Below, piece by piece: positions 53,914 through 63,549 of a stretch of DNA of 64,000 bases; within the stretch, counting starts at the first letter, position 1, and the number at the start of each line of letters is the position of its first letter. This stretch comes from CBDFGT01 sp965247225 (GTDB taxonomy: Bacteria > Pseudomonadota > Alphaproteobacteria > Rhizobiales > Rhizobiaceae), in the NCBI GenBank assembly GCA_965247225.1, contig CBDFGT010000029.1:62001-126000 (forward strand). The letters are read 5' to 3'. Both the position numbers and the translations under genes were made by a program. Under the pieces are notes generated by a model, which did no database searches, was not told where the DNA came from, and saw only the letters and a list, made by a program, of their open reading frames with translations.

Positions 53914-54411
53914 TTATCGAATGGTTAAAGACTGGCCGTTCATCATGCCGCCGATTTGTGCTGCACCCGGTGTTACCGGTGCTGCTCCCACAGGTGCCAT
54001 TGTCCCCACAGGTGCTGTCCCGATGGGGGCGGATGCCAGCGGTAGCGAGCCGGGTGGCCTGCGCGCAAGCGAGAACTGGGCACCGGTCTGCGATGTGCAG
54101 TTCAACTGGTTGGCTGTCACCAGTGCACAATTGACCTTGGACTGGGTTTTGCGCACCAGCGATGTGATGCTGATTTCCACCAGTGTCGGGCTGATGTTGA
54201 CATAGGTTCCAGATGCCAGCATCTGGTTTGTGTCGGTTGTCCTTGTGGTGAAGGTTCCTGCCTGGAAAGTGGAAACAATACCGCTTGGATCTACCCATTC
54301 GCCGGTGACTGTCGGGGTTTGCGGAATTTGCGGCAAGGGGCGCTGCTGGCTTGTTTCACAGGCTGTCAGCAAGGTCATTGCCAACAGGACCAGTCCAGTG
54401 GTTTTTTTCAT
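53914..54411 (-). CDS. omp10: Omp10-like outer-membrane lipoprotein
   Basis: 165-residue lipoprotein: LVLLAMTLLTACETS contains a lipobox with Cys at about 18. The mature part (GEWVDPSGIVSTFQAGTF, TRTTDTNQMLASGTYV, KVNCALVTANQLNC) closely resembles Brucella Omp10, an exposed outer-membrane lipoprotein. The C-terminal tail is Pro/Ala/Gly-rich (APIGTAPVGTMAPVGAAPV). Start at 54411 (MKKTTGLVLLAM) follows a basic upstream stretch; the longer frame is not signal-like. Confidence 0.85.
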   Translation of the reverse strand: MKKTTGLVLLAMTLLTACETSQQRPLPQIPQTPTVTGEWVDPSGIVSTFQAGTFTTRTTDTNQMLASGTYVNISPTLVEISITSLVRKTQSKVNCALVTANQLNCTSQTGAQFSLARRPPGSLPLASAPIGTAPVGTMAPVGAAPVTPGAAQIGGMMNGQSLTIR

Positions 54412-54514
54412 CGGTTTCCCCTCATCCCTTTTTCTGTCCTGTTTCATTCCGGTACGGCTATCGCATATTACATCAATTGCCGGAAACGGCAATTTTTAGC
54501 GGCTGCATCCACAG

Positions 54515-54556
54515 CAAAATGCCGCCACCCTCTCTTGCAGGTGATGGCGGCATTTA
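54515..54556 (-). terminator. Terminator after the homospermidine synthase gene
   Basis: ATGCCGCCA (54519-54527) pairs with TGGCGGCAT (54545-54553); on the minus strand the stem is followed by TTTT. It lies 25 bases beyond the hss stop. Confidence 0.7.
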
Positions 54557-54580
54557 TGAGACAAGCCCTTCGTTGAGAGA

Positions 54581-56026
54581 TCAGCGCACCAGGATGTTGC
54601 GGAACTGCCAGGGATCGCTTGTATCGATATCTTCGGGGAACAGGCCAGGGCGACCTTCCAGTGGTGTCCAGTCTGTATAGTGACCTTCAACAGGGCCGAG
54701 GTAAGGCATCTGGACTTCCAGGCAGCGCCTGTAGTCCATTTCATCGGCTTCAACAATACCGGCTGCCGGGTTTTCAAGAGCCCAGACCATGCCTGCCAGA
54801 ACAGCCGATGTCACCTGAAGGCCAGTCGCATTCTGGTATGGGGCAATGCGGCGGGTTTCTTCCAGAGAGAGGCGCGAGCCGAACCAATAGGCATTCTTTT
54901 CGTGGCCGTAGAGCAATACGCCCAGTTCATCAATGCCATCCACCAGTTCATTTTCATCCAGAACGTGGAGAACAGGCTGGGCCTTGCCGCCATTGCCGAA
55001 CATTTCATGCAGCGACAGAACCGCGTCATTGGCAGGGTGATAGGCATAATGGCAGGTGATGCGATGTGTTACATCACCGTCCTTGTCACGGGCTGTAAAA
55101 TAGTCTGCAATGGAAATGGATTCATTGTGGGTCACCAGGAAGCCGTATTGCGGGCCGACAGTTGGAACCCATGTGCGGACACGGGTATTGGCACCCGGCT
55201 GCTCCAGATAGATGGCGGCCTTGTTGCCCTTCTTGTGTTTCTTCGCATTTTTCGGCATCCATTTTTCATGGGTGCCCCAGCCGAGTTCGGAAGGCTGCAA
55301 GCCTTCGGAAATGAAACCCTCAACAGACCAGGTGTTCCAGAAAACATTCAGTGGCTTCGGATTGATGGTGCGCTGTGTGTCGCGTTCAGCAATATGAACA
55401 CCCTTGACACCAACCTTCTTCATCAGCTTCGCCCAGCCTTCACGGTCATCCTGCGAAGGCTCTTCAAAAGACAGGCCGATTTCATGGGCCAGATTGACCA
55501 GAGCCTGCTTGACGAACCAGGACACCATGCCGGGGTTGGCACCGCAGCAGGACACGGCCGTTGTGCCGCCCGGATTCTTTTCTTTCTCCTTGCGAACTGT
55601 TTCGCGCAGCGCATAGTTTGTGCGCGAGGCATTGTCTGCCTCCTTGTTGAAATAGAAGCCGAGCCAGGGCTCGACAACCGTATCAATATAGAGAACTTCG
55701 AGCTTGCGGCAGAATTTCATCAGATCCAGCGAGGATGTATCCACCGAGAGATTGACGCAGAAGCCCTGGCCTTCCCCTTCCGTCAGGAGCGGCTTGAGCA
55801 ATTCCTTGTAATTGTCTTTCGTGACATGCGCCTGGATGTGCCTGATGCCATGCTGTGCCAGGAGGGCGGCATCATCATTACGCGGGTCGATCACCACCAT
55901 ACGGCTCTTGTCGAACTTGAAATGGCGCTCGATCAGGGGCAATGTGCCGCGACCGATCGATCCAAAGCCGATCATGACAATCGGGCCGGTGATTTCGCCA
56001 TAAACCGGATAGCTGGTCTGCGTCAT
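54581..56026 (-). CDS. hss: Homospermidine synthase
   Basis: 481-residue NAD-dependent enzyme making sym-homospermidine from putrescine, the usual polyamine of Hyphomicrobiales. Seen: VMIGFGSIGRGTLPLIERHF (nucleotide motif), VSCCGANPGMVSWFVKQAL, NVFWNTWSVEGFISEGLQPSE and YQNATGLQVTSAVLAGMVWA. Length and motifs match the bacterial (saccharopine-dehydrogenase-like) type, not the plant type. Monocistronic. Confidence 0.95.
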   Translation of the reverse strand: MTQTSYPVYGEITGPIVMIGFGSIGRGTLPLIERHFKFDKSRMVVIDPRNDDAALLAQHGIRHIQAHVTKDNYKELLKPLLTEGEGQGFCVNLSVDTSSLDLMKFCRKLEVLYIDTVVEPWLGFYFNKEADNASRTNYALRETVRKEKEKNPGGTTAVSCCGANPGMVSWFVKQALVNLAHEIGLSFEEPSQDDREGWAKLMKKVGVKGVHIAERDTQRTINPKPLNVFWNTWSVEGFISEGLQPSELGWGTHEKWMPKNAKKHKKGNKAAIYLEQPGANTRVRTWVPTVGPQYGFLVTHNESISIADYFTARDKDGDVTHRITCHYAYHPANDAVLSLHEMFGNGGKAQPVLHVLDENELVDGIDELGVLLYGHEKNAYWFGSRLSLEETRRIAPYQNATGLQVTSAVLAGMVWALENPAAGIVEADEMDYRRCLEVQMPYLGPVEGHYTDWTPLEGRPGLFPEDIDTSDPWQFRNILVR

Positions 56027-56157
56027 TATTGAGTCTCCTTCGATCAGGTCGGGTTTCTGACCGTTTGTGTTGGAATGCGGTGTTTATTGGATGTTTGCAC
56101 GCCCTAGATCATAAATTTACGTCACAATAAAGAGTGGAAAGCCATTCAGGCAAGATT

Positions 56158-57051
56158 TCATTGCTGCAGCGACGCTTTGCGCAAACAGGAAACCAGTGCG
56201 TGATGGTTGTGGGCAAGCCCCTTGTAGCTGCGCTGTGCCGGTTCGAGATTTTCCAGCTGGTCGGCAAAGGCAGTCAGGCAGGCCGACGCGCGCGGATGCA
56301 GCAAAAGGGCAGACAACGGATCGATATGAATGCGGATGGAAAAGACGATATCGCCTGATTGCGGCAGTTTGCGCAGGGACTGGCGCTCGACGCGGATGAA
56401 GATGCGCTCGGGTGCAAGCGGTTCCTGCAAAACCAGGTTATGGCCCTCTTTCGGCCTCGACAGGTAGAGGTCATCTGTGGGGTTGAGGGACCAGTTGCGC
56501 CGCCAGACGGGTGTATGAAGATTGTCAAACATGCGGTTGATCAGGACTGCATTGCGGGTTCCACACTCAAAGCCCGGCACCGGCGCATGGATCATGTCCA
56601 TCGTCCGCCCGAACTTGTCAGCCAGTGACCAGGAGGAAGGGAAGGACAGGGTGGCGGCCACCAGCGTCCAGCCTTCCGGTTTGCGCCGCAGGATCAGGAG
56701 ATCATCCGCCACAAGCGATCCGGCGATTTTCAGGGGGGGCAGGTCCGGGTCGGCCAGATCGATGTTGCGATTGCCAAAATGCAGATGCGAGCCTTCACGA
56801 TGGTATTGTCCGCCATGGTTGCGGACAAGATGGTCTGCCAGCAGCGCCAGAAGCTCGGACTGTGACGCCCTCGTGTCTGCAGCTTCGGCAAAGACCAGAT
56901 CCCGAGCTTGCTGCCAAAGCCGGTCTTTTTCTTCCAGATAGGGTGCCGGGTCGGCTTCAGGCTCGATCCAGTCTTGCGGGTCGAGCGCTCCAAGGCCAAT
57001 GGTGAAAGGTTTGGTCGAGCCATCATAGGGCGTGTGGCGGGGGATGGTCAT
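56158..57051 (-). CDS. DUF3445 protein (haem-dependent N-demethylase-like)
   Basis: 297 residues matching DUF3445, a family related to haem-dependent oxidative N-demethylase alpha subunits. Seen: HTPYDGSTKPFTIGL near the start, FPSSWSLADKFGRTMDMIHAPVPGF and RNWSLNPTDDLYL, and IRVERQSLRKLPQSGDIVF toward the end. The ATG at 57051 overlaps the stop of the upstream DUF4440 frame (ATGA), which marks it as the true start. An automated caller would fuse the two into one 421-residue ORF because of a frameshift upstream. Function in this operon unknown. Confidence 0.8.
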   Translation of the reverse strand: MTIPRHTPYDGSTKPFTIGLGALDPQDWIEPEADPAPYLEEKDRLWQQARDLVFAEAADTRASQSELLALLADHLVRNHGGQYHREGSHLHFGNRNIDLADPDLPPLKIAGSLVADDLLILRRKPEGWTLVAATLSFPSSWSLADKFGRTMDMIHAPVPGFECGTRNAVLINRMFDNLHTPVWRRNWSLNPTDDLYLSRPKEGHNLVLQEPLAPERIFIRVERQSLRKLPQSGDIVFSIRIHIDPLSALLLHPRASACLTAFADQLENLEPAQRSYKGLAHNHHALVSCLRKASLQQ

Positions 57052-57423
57052 GTCGTCGGTGTGCCCTGATGAAAAACCATGCGCCATTGCTGGTCTGCTT
57101 CCAGCCGCCAAAGCGATGAGCGGTTGGTTTTTTTCCGTTGCATGGCCGGGGCGATGGCGCACAGAAACATAGGTCACCAGCGCAAGACAATCTGACAGAT
57201 TTTGCACCTGAAAGTCTTGGATTTCGGGCTCTGCCCGGCCGTTCTCTTCTGCCATTGCCGCAATGGTGCCCGGACGTGCCCAGACTTTTCCGGATCGTCC
57301 GAACTCACGGAAATCAGCTGCCAGCATATCGTCAAGAGCTCTGTTACTGTATGTCGTCCGCCCTGCGAGGTGCCGTTCCAGAACCAGCAGCACGCCGGCA
57401 ATGTCCGGCAGGAGAAGTTTCAT
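57048..57423 (-). pseudogene. DUF4440 (SnoaL/NTF2-like) gene, frameshifted near its end
   Basis: The first about 97 residues read MKLLLPDIAGVLLVLERHLA ... SDCLALVTYVSVRHRPG, a DUF4440 nuclear-transport-factor-2-like domain. A run of seven T at 57128-57134 (seven A on the coding strand) then shifts the frame. Removing one A restores the family's C-terminus, RSSLWRLEADQQWRMVFHQG, and a stop overlapping the next gene's start. Real mutation or homopolymer error; the expected protein would be about 124 residues. DUF4440 proteins bind small ligands; function here unknown. Confidence 0.75.
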
Positions 57424-57701
57424 TTCAGGGCCTCCAGACCGTCCACAACGCGCGTCAGCGTCAGTTCCGTGATCTCATAGGCGGCAAGGCCATGGGTTAC
57501 AAAGGGGTCTGTCTGGCAGAAGTCTTCAATGACGGCCCCTTCACCCTTTGCAAGGATGGTGCCGCCGGTGCGCGGGATTTTGCGGCCCGAGGCCAGAAAC
57601 CAGCCTTTGGCATAGCCATCATTGACCCAGTCCATATGGGCTTTCATTTGCGGTTCCACCTGATCGGGGGGAACACAATAGGTCAGGGACAGGATCAGCA
57701 T
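57420..57701 (-). CDS. YCII-family protein
   Basis: 93-residue ferredoxin-like-fold protein of the YCII family. Seen: LILSLTYCVPPDQVEPQMKA with a MDWVNDGYAKGWFLASGRKI core, and FVTHGLAAYEITELTLTRV. Its function is not established. It overlaps the pabC stop by seven bases and its own stop overlaps the DUF4440 start (ATGA), so it belongs to the operon. Confidence 0.85.
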   Translation of the reverse strand: MLILSLTYCVPPDQVEPQMKAHMDWVNDGYAKGWFLASGRKIPRTGGTILAKGEGAVIEDFCQTDPFVTHGLAAYEITELTLTRVVDGLEALK

Positions 57702-58348
57702 GAAGAGCCTCTCAATTCAGTCTGGCAATCGAGTCTGACGCGGATCAGCCCGCGCAGGGAATTTCCAATATAGACAATCCTGTCCTTAAGGTCTTCCGGT
57801 TTCAAGACCTGCACCCTGGCTTTCCGGGCGCACAGAAGGGATGTGCGCAACACACCGGACAGGAGGCCCGATGAAAGCGGCGGGGTCAAAAACCGCCCCT
57901 CTCCATCCTCGACAAACAGGCTGGTGATCGTGCCTTCGCACAGCTCGCCCTTTTCGTTGCACAACAGGACTTCATCTGCCTCATCCCTGGAGAATTCAGC
58001 CCGCGCTGCATCATATATTGTGCGACGCGAGGTTTTGTGACGCAGAAGCGGATCTTTTGAAGAAAGCCTTGCCGCTGTTGCGATCTTCACCGACCAGATT
58101 GTGCTTTCTTGCTGTGGCACAAAAGGTAGTGCTGTCACGGCGCTGGTGCCGTCTCCAAACAGTTCCAGCCGCACACGGTGTGGCGTGTCGAGCCCTTCGC
58201 CAAAGACCTGCAATCTGGCTTCTGCCTCGGCCAGACCTTTGAAGCCGAGAATCCGCCCGGAATTGTGCAGGCGTGCCAGATGCAGGTTCAGCCGGGCAAA
58301 GCCGGTCTCCGGCTCAAAACGCAAGGTTTCCATCAGCGTGAAATCCAT
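57695..58348 (-). CDS. pabC: Aminodeoxychorismate lyase-like (class IV aminotransferase)
   Basis: 217-residue PLP enzyme of fold-type IV. It likely converts aminodeoxychorismate to p-aminobenzoate for folate. Seen: LMETLRFEPETGFARLNLHLARL, LRHKTSRR with the PLP-Lys, CNEKGELCEGTITSLF and SSGLLSGVLR. It overlaps pabB by 16 bases. At 217 residues it is a little shorter than E. coli PabC (269) but similar to rhizobial forms. Confidence 0.85.
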   Translation of the reverse strand: MDFTLMETLRFEPETGFARLNLHLARLHNSGRILGFKGLAEAEARLQVFGEGLDTPHRVRLELFGDGTSAVTALPFVPQQESTIWSVKIATAARLSSKDPLLRHKTSRRTIYDAARAEFSRDEADEVLLCNEKGELCEGTITSLFVEDGEGRFLTPPLSSGLLSGVLRTSLLCARKARVQVLKPEDLKDRIVYIGNSLRGLIRVRLDCQTELRGSSC

Positions 58349-59484
58349 TGGTCACCCACTGCAAACCGCGCCTTCAAAAGCGCTTCCTCATACTCAGACC
58401 GGGCGGTGGAATCAAAGACAATGCCGCCGCCGACATTGAAAATCGCCGTGCCGTCCTCTTCCAGCGTCATGGTGCGGATGGCAACATTGAACTGCATGGT
58501 GCCGTCAGGCGCCATGTGCCCGATGCAGCCGCAATAGGCATCGCGCGGGCCGCTTTCAAGCTCTGCCAAAATGTGCATGGCGGCCATTTTGGGTGCGCCG
58601 GTAATGGATCCGCAGGGAAACAGGCTGGCAAAGATATCGGCCAGGCTCAGGTCCGGAAGCAGTTTTGCCCGCACATGACTGACCATCTGATGGACGGTCG
58701 GATAGGTTTCGATGTCAAAGAGCTTTGGGACGGAGAGAGTGCCCACTTGCGAAATGCGCGAAATGTCATTGCGCAGGAGGTCGACAATCATGCGGTTTTC
58801 AGCCTGTGTCTTGGCGTCGCCCAGCATGGCTGCAATGATCGTCTCGTCCTCCTGTGGTGATTGACCCCGCGCTGCGGTTCCCTTCATCGGACGGGTTTCA
58901 ATCCATCCGTCCGCATCCACGTGGAAAAACAGTTCCGGCGAGCGCGACAGAAGGATCGGGCCTTCCAGATGGACAAAAGCACCATATTTGACCGGCTGAC
59001 GCTCGATCAGCGACCAGAAACCTGCCAGCGGATCGCCATTCCAGCGGGCATGAACCGGAAAGGTGAGATTGGCCTGATAGCAATTGCCCTTTCGCAAGTG
59101 CAGGTGCAGGCGGTCAAATGCCTGCTCATAGGTCTCAAAGGACCAGGCGGCTCTGGCATCGGTGACAAAGGGTCCGTTTTCATATCGCTGTACCGGCCTT
59201 GCAAGGTCCGAGCCATTTGCAGGGCCGTCAAACACACCAAAGCAAAGGTAGGGCGTTGCGCGGTTGTCCCGCGCCAGCGATTCCAGCTTGGGCTCAAACA
59301 GATGGCCTGCTTCATAGGACATGTAGCCTGCCAGCCATTTACCGGCTTTTCGTGCCGCGTCCATACGCCGGAGTGCGGGGAAAAACTCGTCCCTTGTGCG
59401 CACAAGGATCAGCTCTTCCGGATCGGAAAACAGGGTTGTCTGCCCGGTCTTGTCGTCCCGGAAGAGGATATAGCGCTGGGTCAT
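58333..59484 (-). CDS. pabB: Aminodeoxychorismate synthase component I
   Basis: 383-residue chorismate-binding enzyme of the PabB/TrpE family, making 4-amino-4-deoxychorismate. Seen: YQANLTFPV, the RPMKGTAARG motif with the Lys typical of PabB-type chemistry, AENRMIVDLLRNDISRI, and GSITGAPKMAAM. The N-terminal extension is short. It overlaps pabC and follows pepF by 12 bases. Confidence 0.92.
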   Translation of the reverse strand: MTQRYILFRDDKTGQTTLFSDPEELILVRTRDEFFPALRRMDAARKAGKWLAGYMSYEAGHLFEPKLESLARDNRATPYLCFGVFDGPANGSDLARPVQRYENGPFVTDARAAWSFETYEQAFDRLHLHLRKGNCYQANLTFPVHARWNGDPLAGFWSLIERQPVKYGAFVHLEGPILLSRSPELFFHVDADGWIETRPMKGTAARGQSPQEDETIIAAMLGDAKTQAENRMIVDLLRNDISRISQVGTLSVPKLFDIETYPTVHQMVSHVRAKLLPDLSLADIFASLFPCGSITGAPKMAAMHILAELESGPRDAYCGCIGHMAPDGTMQFNVAIRTMTLEEDGTAIFNVGGGIVFDSTARSEYEEALLKARFAVGDQWISR

Positions 59485-59496
59485 GGGTTTCCGGTG

Positions 59497-61377
59497 TTAT
59501 TCTTTTAACAGTTCGCTATCAAGCACCTCCAGCTCGTCAATGAGCCCTTCAATCATCGACAGTCCCTGTGCCCAGAACGACGGGTCGGATGCATCAAGGC
59601 CAAAAGGCTTCAGGAGTTCGGAATGATGGCGGGTGCCGCCTGCTTTCAGCATTTCAAAATATTTGGCCTGGAAACCTTCACCGGAGCTCTGGTAAACCGC
59701 ATAGAGGGAGTTCACCAGGCAATCGCCGAAGGCATAGGCATAGACATAGAAGGGCGAGTGGATGAAATGGGGAATATAGGCCCAATAGGTTTCATAGCCC
59801 TCTGAAATCCGGATGGCAGGCCCGAGGCTTTCCTCCTGGACAGACAGCCAGAGTTCGCCCAGAACATCGGCGGTCAGTTCGCCTTCCCGCCTTGCGGTGT
59901 GAACCTTGCGCTCAAATTCATAAAAGGCGATCTGGCGCACCACCGTGTTGATCATGTCTTCCACCTTTTGCGCCAGCATGGCCTTGCGCTCGCGCTTGTC
60001 GGTGGTCTTGTTCAACAGTGCACGGAAGGTCAGCATTTCGCCAAACACCGAGGCTGTTTCTGCCAGTGTCAGCGGCGTGTTTGCACATCAATGCGCCCTG
60101 GCCTGCCGCCAGAACCTGATGCACACCATGGCCCAGCTCGTGGGCCAGTGTCATGACATCGCGGGGTTTGCCGAGATAGTTGACCAGCACATAGGGATGG
60201 GCCGATGGCACGGTGGGATGGGGCAAAGGCACCATTGGCCTTGCCCGGGCGTACCGGGGCATCAATCCAGTTCCTGTCAAAGAAGTTGCGGGCTATGTCA
60301 GCCATTTCCGGCGAGAAACCGTGATAGGCGGACAGAACCATGTCCTTTGCCTCATTCCAGGGAATGAGGGCATCCGGCGTTTTCCGGCAGGGGTGCGTTG
60401 CGATCCCAGAAGTTCATCTGCTCCATGGGCCCCAGCCATTTGGCCTTCATCCTGTAATAGCGGTGCGACAGGCGCGGATAGGCTTCCTTAACGGCAGAGG
60501 CAAGGGCGTTGACCACATCACGTTCAACCCGGTTTGCCAGATGGCGGCTGTCGGCAATGTCGCCAAATCCCCGCCAGCGGTCGGAAATTTCCTTGTCCTT
60601 TGCCAAAGTGTTGGTAATCAGCGTGAAGGTGCGGATATTGGCCTTGAATGTTTCGGCCAGCGCCTTTGCTGCCTTTTCGCGTTTTGCCGGATCAGCATCC
60701 TGCATCAGCGTGAGAGCGGCTTCCAGCGGAAGGACTTCGCCGTCAATCGTATAGGTCAGGGTCGCCATGGTTTCATCAAACAGGCGGTTGAAAGCCCCTG
60801 CGCCGGTCTGGGCCTTTTCCATGAACAGCTTTTCAATCTGGTCGTCCAGCTGGTAGGGCTTGTCCTGTCGCAGGTCGATGATCCAGGACTTGTAGCGCGC
60901 CGTTTGCGGATCGCGGGCGATAGCCGCATCAACAATGGCATCGTCAATGCGGTTGAGTTCCAGCGAGAAAAACAGCAAATGGCCGCCCATATCGGTCAGC
61001 CGGGACTGGATATCGCCATAGAGCTTGCCATTGGCCGGGTTTGTCGTGTCGCCATAATAGGTCAGGCCTGCATAGGAACTGATGCGCCCGATCAGATCAT
61101 CCAGCAGGTCCATTTCTGCCAGCGCCGCGCCCAGTCCGTCTGCACCCGTCTTGCTTGTGGCCACTTCAAGGTTACCTTTCCACCGGGCTTCAAAGGCCAG
61201 TGTATCGCTGGCGGCCTTTTCAAGGGCTGCCAGAAATTCGGGCGAGTCCGGCCCCGGGTAGAGATCATCCAGATTCCAGACCGGCAGGTCACCCAGGCTT
61301 GTGCTGTTGCTGCCAGCTTCTGCCCGCTGGCGTAAAGGCGAGGAGGGTACAGGAAACATTGAAAAAGTCTGGCGCAT
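59497..61377 (-). pseudogene. pepF: Oligoendopeptidase F, disrupted by three single-base insertions
   Basis: Family M3 zinc endopeptidase. The N-terminal part is intact from MRQTFSMFPVP (61377) through MNFWDRNAPLPEN, and the C-terminal part from MFGEMLTFRALL onward. The middle, including LAHELGHGVHQV (HExxH zinc motif), is reached only after correcting three +1 insertions, at about 60374 (extra G), 60220-60223 (extra C on the coding strand) and near 60088 (extra T). Three insertions bring the last part back into the first frame, but a stop at 60352 blocks read-through. Pseudogene or sequencing error. Confidence 0.88.
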
Positions 61378-61583
61378 GAAATTCACCCTGGTGCTGTGTT
61401 CGGACGCATTCCAGCCCCCGGAGGCGGGCAATGGAGTGTTTTGATATGGTGCACCCTGATTGCGTCGGCAATGCATAAAATGCAAGCTTTTCTCAAAAGG
61501 GGATGTTCAGGTCTTCGTGGCAGTCTCTCTACAAAAGGTACTGTCTGGCAGTGCACTGTACAAAGATTGAAAGAGGCAATCCC

Positions 61584-63176
61584 ATGTCTTCCTGTATTCT
61601 TGTCGTTGATGATGATCCCGTGCAGCGCCGGTTGCTGCGGGCTGCCATCGAAAAAAACGGTCATGTGGTTGAAATGGCGGAAAATGGCCATCTGGCGCTG
61701 GATTATCTGAAGCGTCATCCGTCCGGTGTCCGGGTCATCGTTCTGGATCTGATGATGCCGGAAATGAACGGTATGGAGTTCATGGGCGCGCTGAATGCGC
61801 TTGGACTTGAAATTCCGGTGATCGTCCAAACCGGACAGGGCGGAATTGAAACTGTCGTGCGGGCGATGCGCGAAGGCGCGTTTGATTTTGTGGTCAAACC
61901 GGTTTCGCCGGAGCGTATCGGAATTGCGATTGCCAATGCGCTCAATCTGGACCAGACGGCTGCAACGGCAAGGGCAGGGCGCAAACCGCGTATCGGATCC
62001 ATATGTTTTGAGGATATTGTGTCTGTCAGCCCGCCGATGCAGCGGGTGATCGACCTTGCGAAGCGGGCGGCCCAATCCAGCATTCCGGTGGTCCTTGAAG
62101 GGGAATCCGGTGTCGGCAAGGAAATGGTTGCCAATGCCATCCGCAACGCATCCGACAGGGCAGATAAACCGTTTGTCACCGTCAATTGCGGTGCTATTCC
62201 TGCCAGTCTGGTGGAGAGCATCCTGTTCGGGCATGAAAAAGGGGCGTTTACAGGCGCCAATGAAAAACATGCCGGCAAGTTTATGGAAGCCAATCACGGC
62301 ACGCTGTTTCTCGACGAAATCGGTGAATTGCCGCTGGATGTGCAGGTCAAGCTGTTGCGGGCTGTCCAGCAGGGCGAAATAGAGACTGTCGGTTCGCGTG
62401 CGGCCCAGAAGGTCGATGTCCGGTTGATTTCGGCCACCAACAAGGATCTGGTCGAGGAGGTCAAGGCAGGGCGTTTCCGCGAGGATCTCTATTACCGGCT
62501 CAATGTCTATCCGATCACTATTCCGGCGCTGCGCCGCCGCAAGGAAGATATTCCTGCCCTGGTGCGGGCCTTTACCAGACGCTTTTCCAGGGAGCATCGC
62601 AACGGTGCCGAGATTACCGTCCATTCAGGGGCCCTGGGTCTTTTGACGGGCTATGACTGGCCGGGTAATATTCGCCAGCTGGAAAATGCGATTTTCCGTG
62701 CGGTGGTGCTGTCGGACGGCCGCGAACTGACAATTGATGGTTTTCCACAGATTGCGGCCCAGATGCCGGGTTATCAGTTGAACGACGACGGGTATTTTTC
62801 CTTTTCGCCGGAAGAGATTGTTTCGCGCGCCCTGTCAGTCGGAAGCCAGCGCTTCAAGGTATTTCCTGATTTTCAAAAAAATCGCGACACAGACAGGACT
62901 GGGCATGAACCGTCTGGTCCGCGCCGCTCCGGGGATGCCAGTTCAGGCAATGAACGGGTTATCATGATACCCAACGCCATTGCCAGCGTTGATGATGGTG
63001 GTGATGTGCGCAAGCTTGCCGAAGTTGAAGAGGAACTGATCCGTTTTGCGCTGAAATTTTATCGCGGACAAATGAGCCAGGTCGCCCGAAAACTCGGAAT
63101 CGGGCGTTCAACGCTTTATCGCAAGCTCAAGGATTACGGGATCGATCCGGACAATCCATTACAGGATGTTGCCTGA
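61584..63176 (+). CDS. Sigma-54-dependent response regulator (NtrC family)
   Basis: About 530 residues: receiver domain (1-120) with LVVDDDPVQRR and the phospho-Asp in VIVLDLMMPEMNG; AAA+ domain (about 155-390) with Walker A LEGESGVGKEMV, the sigma-54 contact loop KGAFTGA, and Walker B GTLFLDEIGELPL; an R-finger region (FREDLYYRLNVYPI); and a C-terminal Fis-type helix-turn-helix (MSQVARKLGIGRSTLYRKLKDYGI). It activates sigma-54 promoters after phosphorylation. No sensor kinase is adjacent. The ATG at 61584 has AAAGAGG upstream. Target genes unknown. Confidence 0.93.
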   Translation: MSSCILVVDDDPVQRRLLRAAIEKNGHVVEMAENGHLALDYLKRHPSGVRVIVLDLMMPEMNGMEFMGALNALGLEIPVIVQTGQGGIETVVRAMREGAFDFVVKPVSPERIGIAIANALNLDQTAATARAGRKPRIGSICFEDIVSVSPPMQRVIDLAKRAAQSSIPVVLEGESGVGKEMVANAIRNASDRADKPFVTVNCGAIPASLVESILFGHEKGAFTGANEKHAGKFMEANHGTLFLDEIGELPLDVQVKLLRAVQQGEIETVGSRAAQKVDVRLISATNKDLVEEVKAGRFREDLYYRLNVYPITIPALRRRKEDIPALVRAFTRRFSREHRNGAEITVHSGALGLLTGYDWPGNIRQLENAIFRAVVLSDGRELTIDGFPQIAAQMPGYQLNDDGYFSFSPEEIVSRALSVGSQRFKVFPDFQKNRDTDRTGHEPSGPRRSGDASSGNERVIMIPNAIASVDDGGDVRKLAEVEEELIRFALKFYRGQMSQVARKLGIGRSTLYRKLKDYGIDPDNPLQDVA

Positions 63177-63549
63177 AAACCGCTCCTGCGGCTCTCCATT
63201 ACACCCCGTCACACCGCCGAAAGCCTTGACTGGCTGTCGGTGGTGTCAAACCTGTTCATATCGCCGCAGGTTGGTATAAACAGGCTGGTACAAGAGGGCA
63301 GAAGTCCCGGCGGTGCTGTTTGCGATGCTGCGCAACGTCAGCCCGCCACCAGATAACAGGGGTAGTTTGCAAAATATACGATATTTCCATTTTACGTTTA
63401 TCCCTTGTTAGGAGATTGTTCACTATGTAAGAGAACGGTTGACGTCTGTGGTAAATTTGCCATTGTGTCACCGCAATTGACAATCATGTGGTTTATCCGA
63501 GGGCTTTTTGGCTTCTTCAGGAATAGGATTGCCGAATTTGTTTGGTATC
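63177..63549. other. Intergenic region before the DUF882 gene
   Basis: About 370 bases with no supported gene. A weak AACCTG/CAGGTT inverted repeat lies at 63246-63273. The rest shows no clear structure by eye. Confidence 0.3.

Noticed and set aside
56158..57423. Single DUF4440-DUF3445 fusion protein
   Set aside because: The DUF4440 C-terminus and stop are found in another frame after a seven-A run, with an ATGA overlap, indicating two genes and an indel.
60352..61485. Short PepF-like protein as an independent gene
   Set aside because: It ends at a frameshift within the conserved domain; later motifs continue in other frames.
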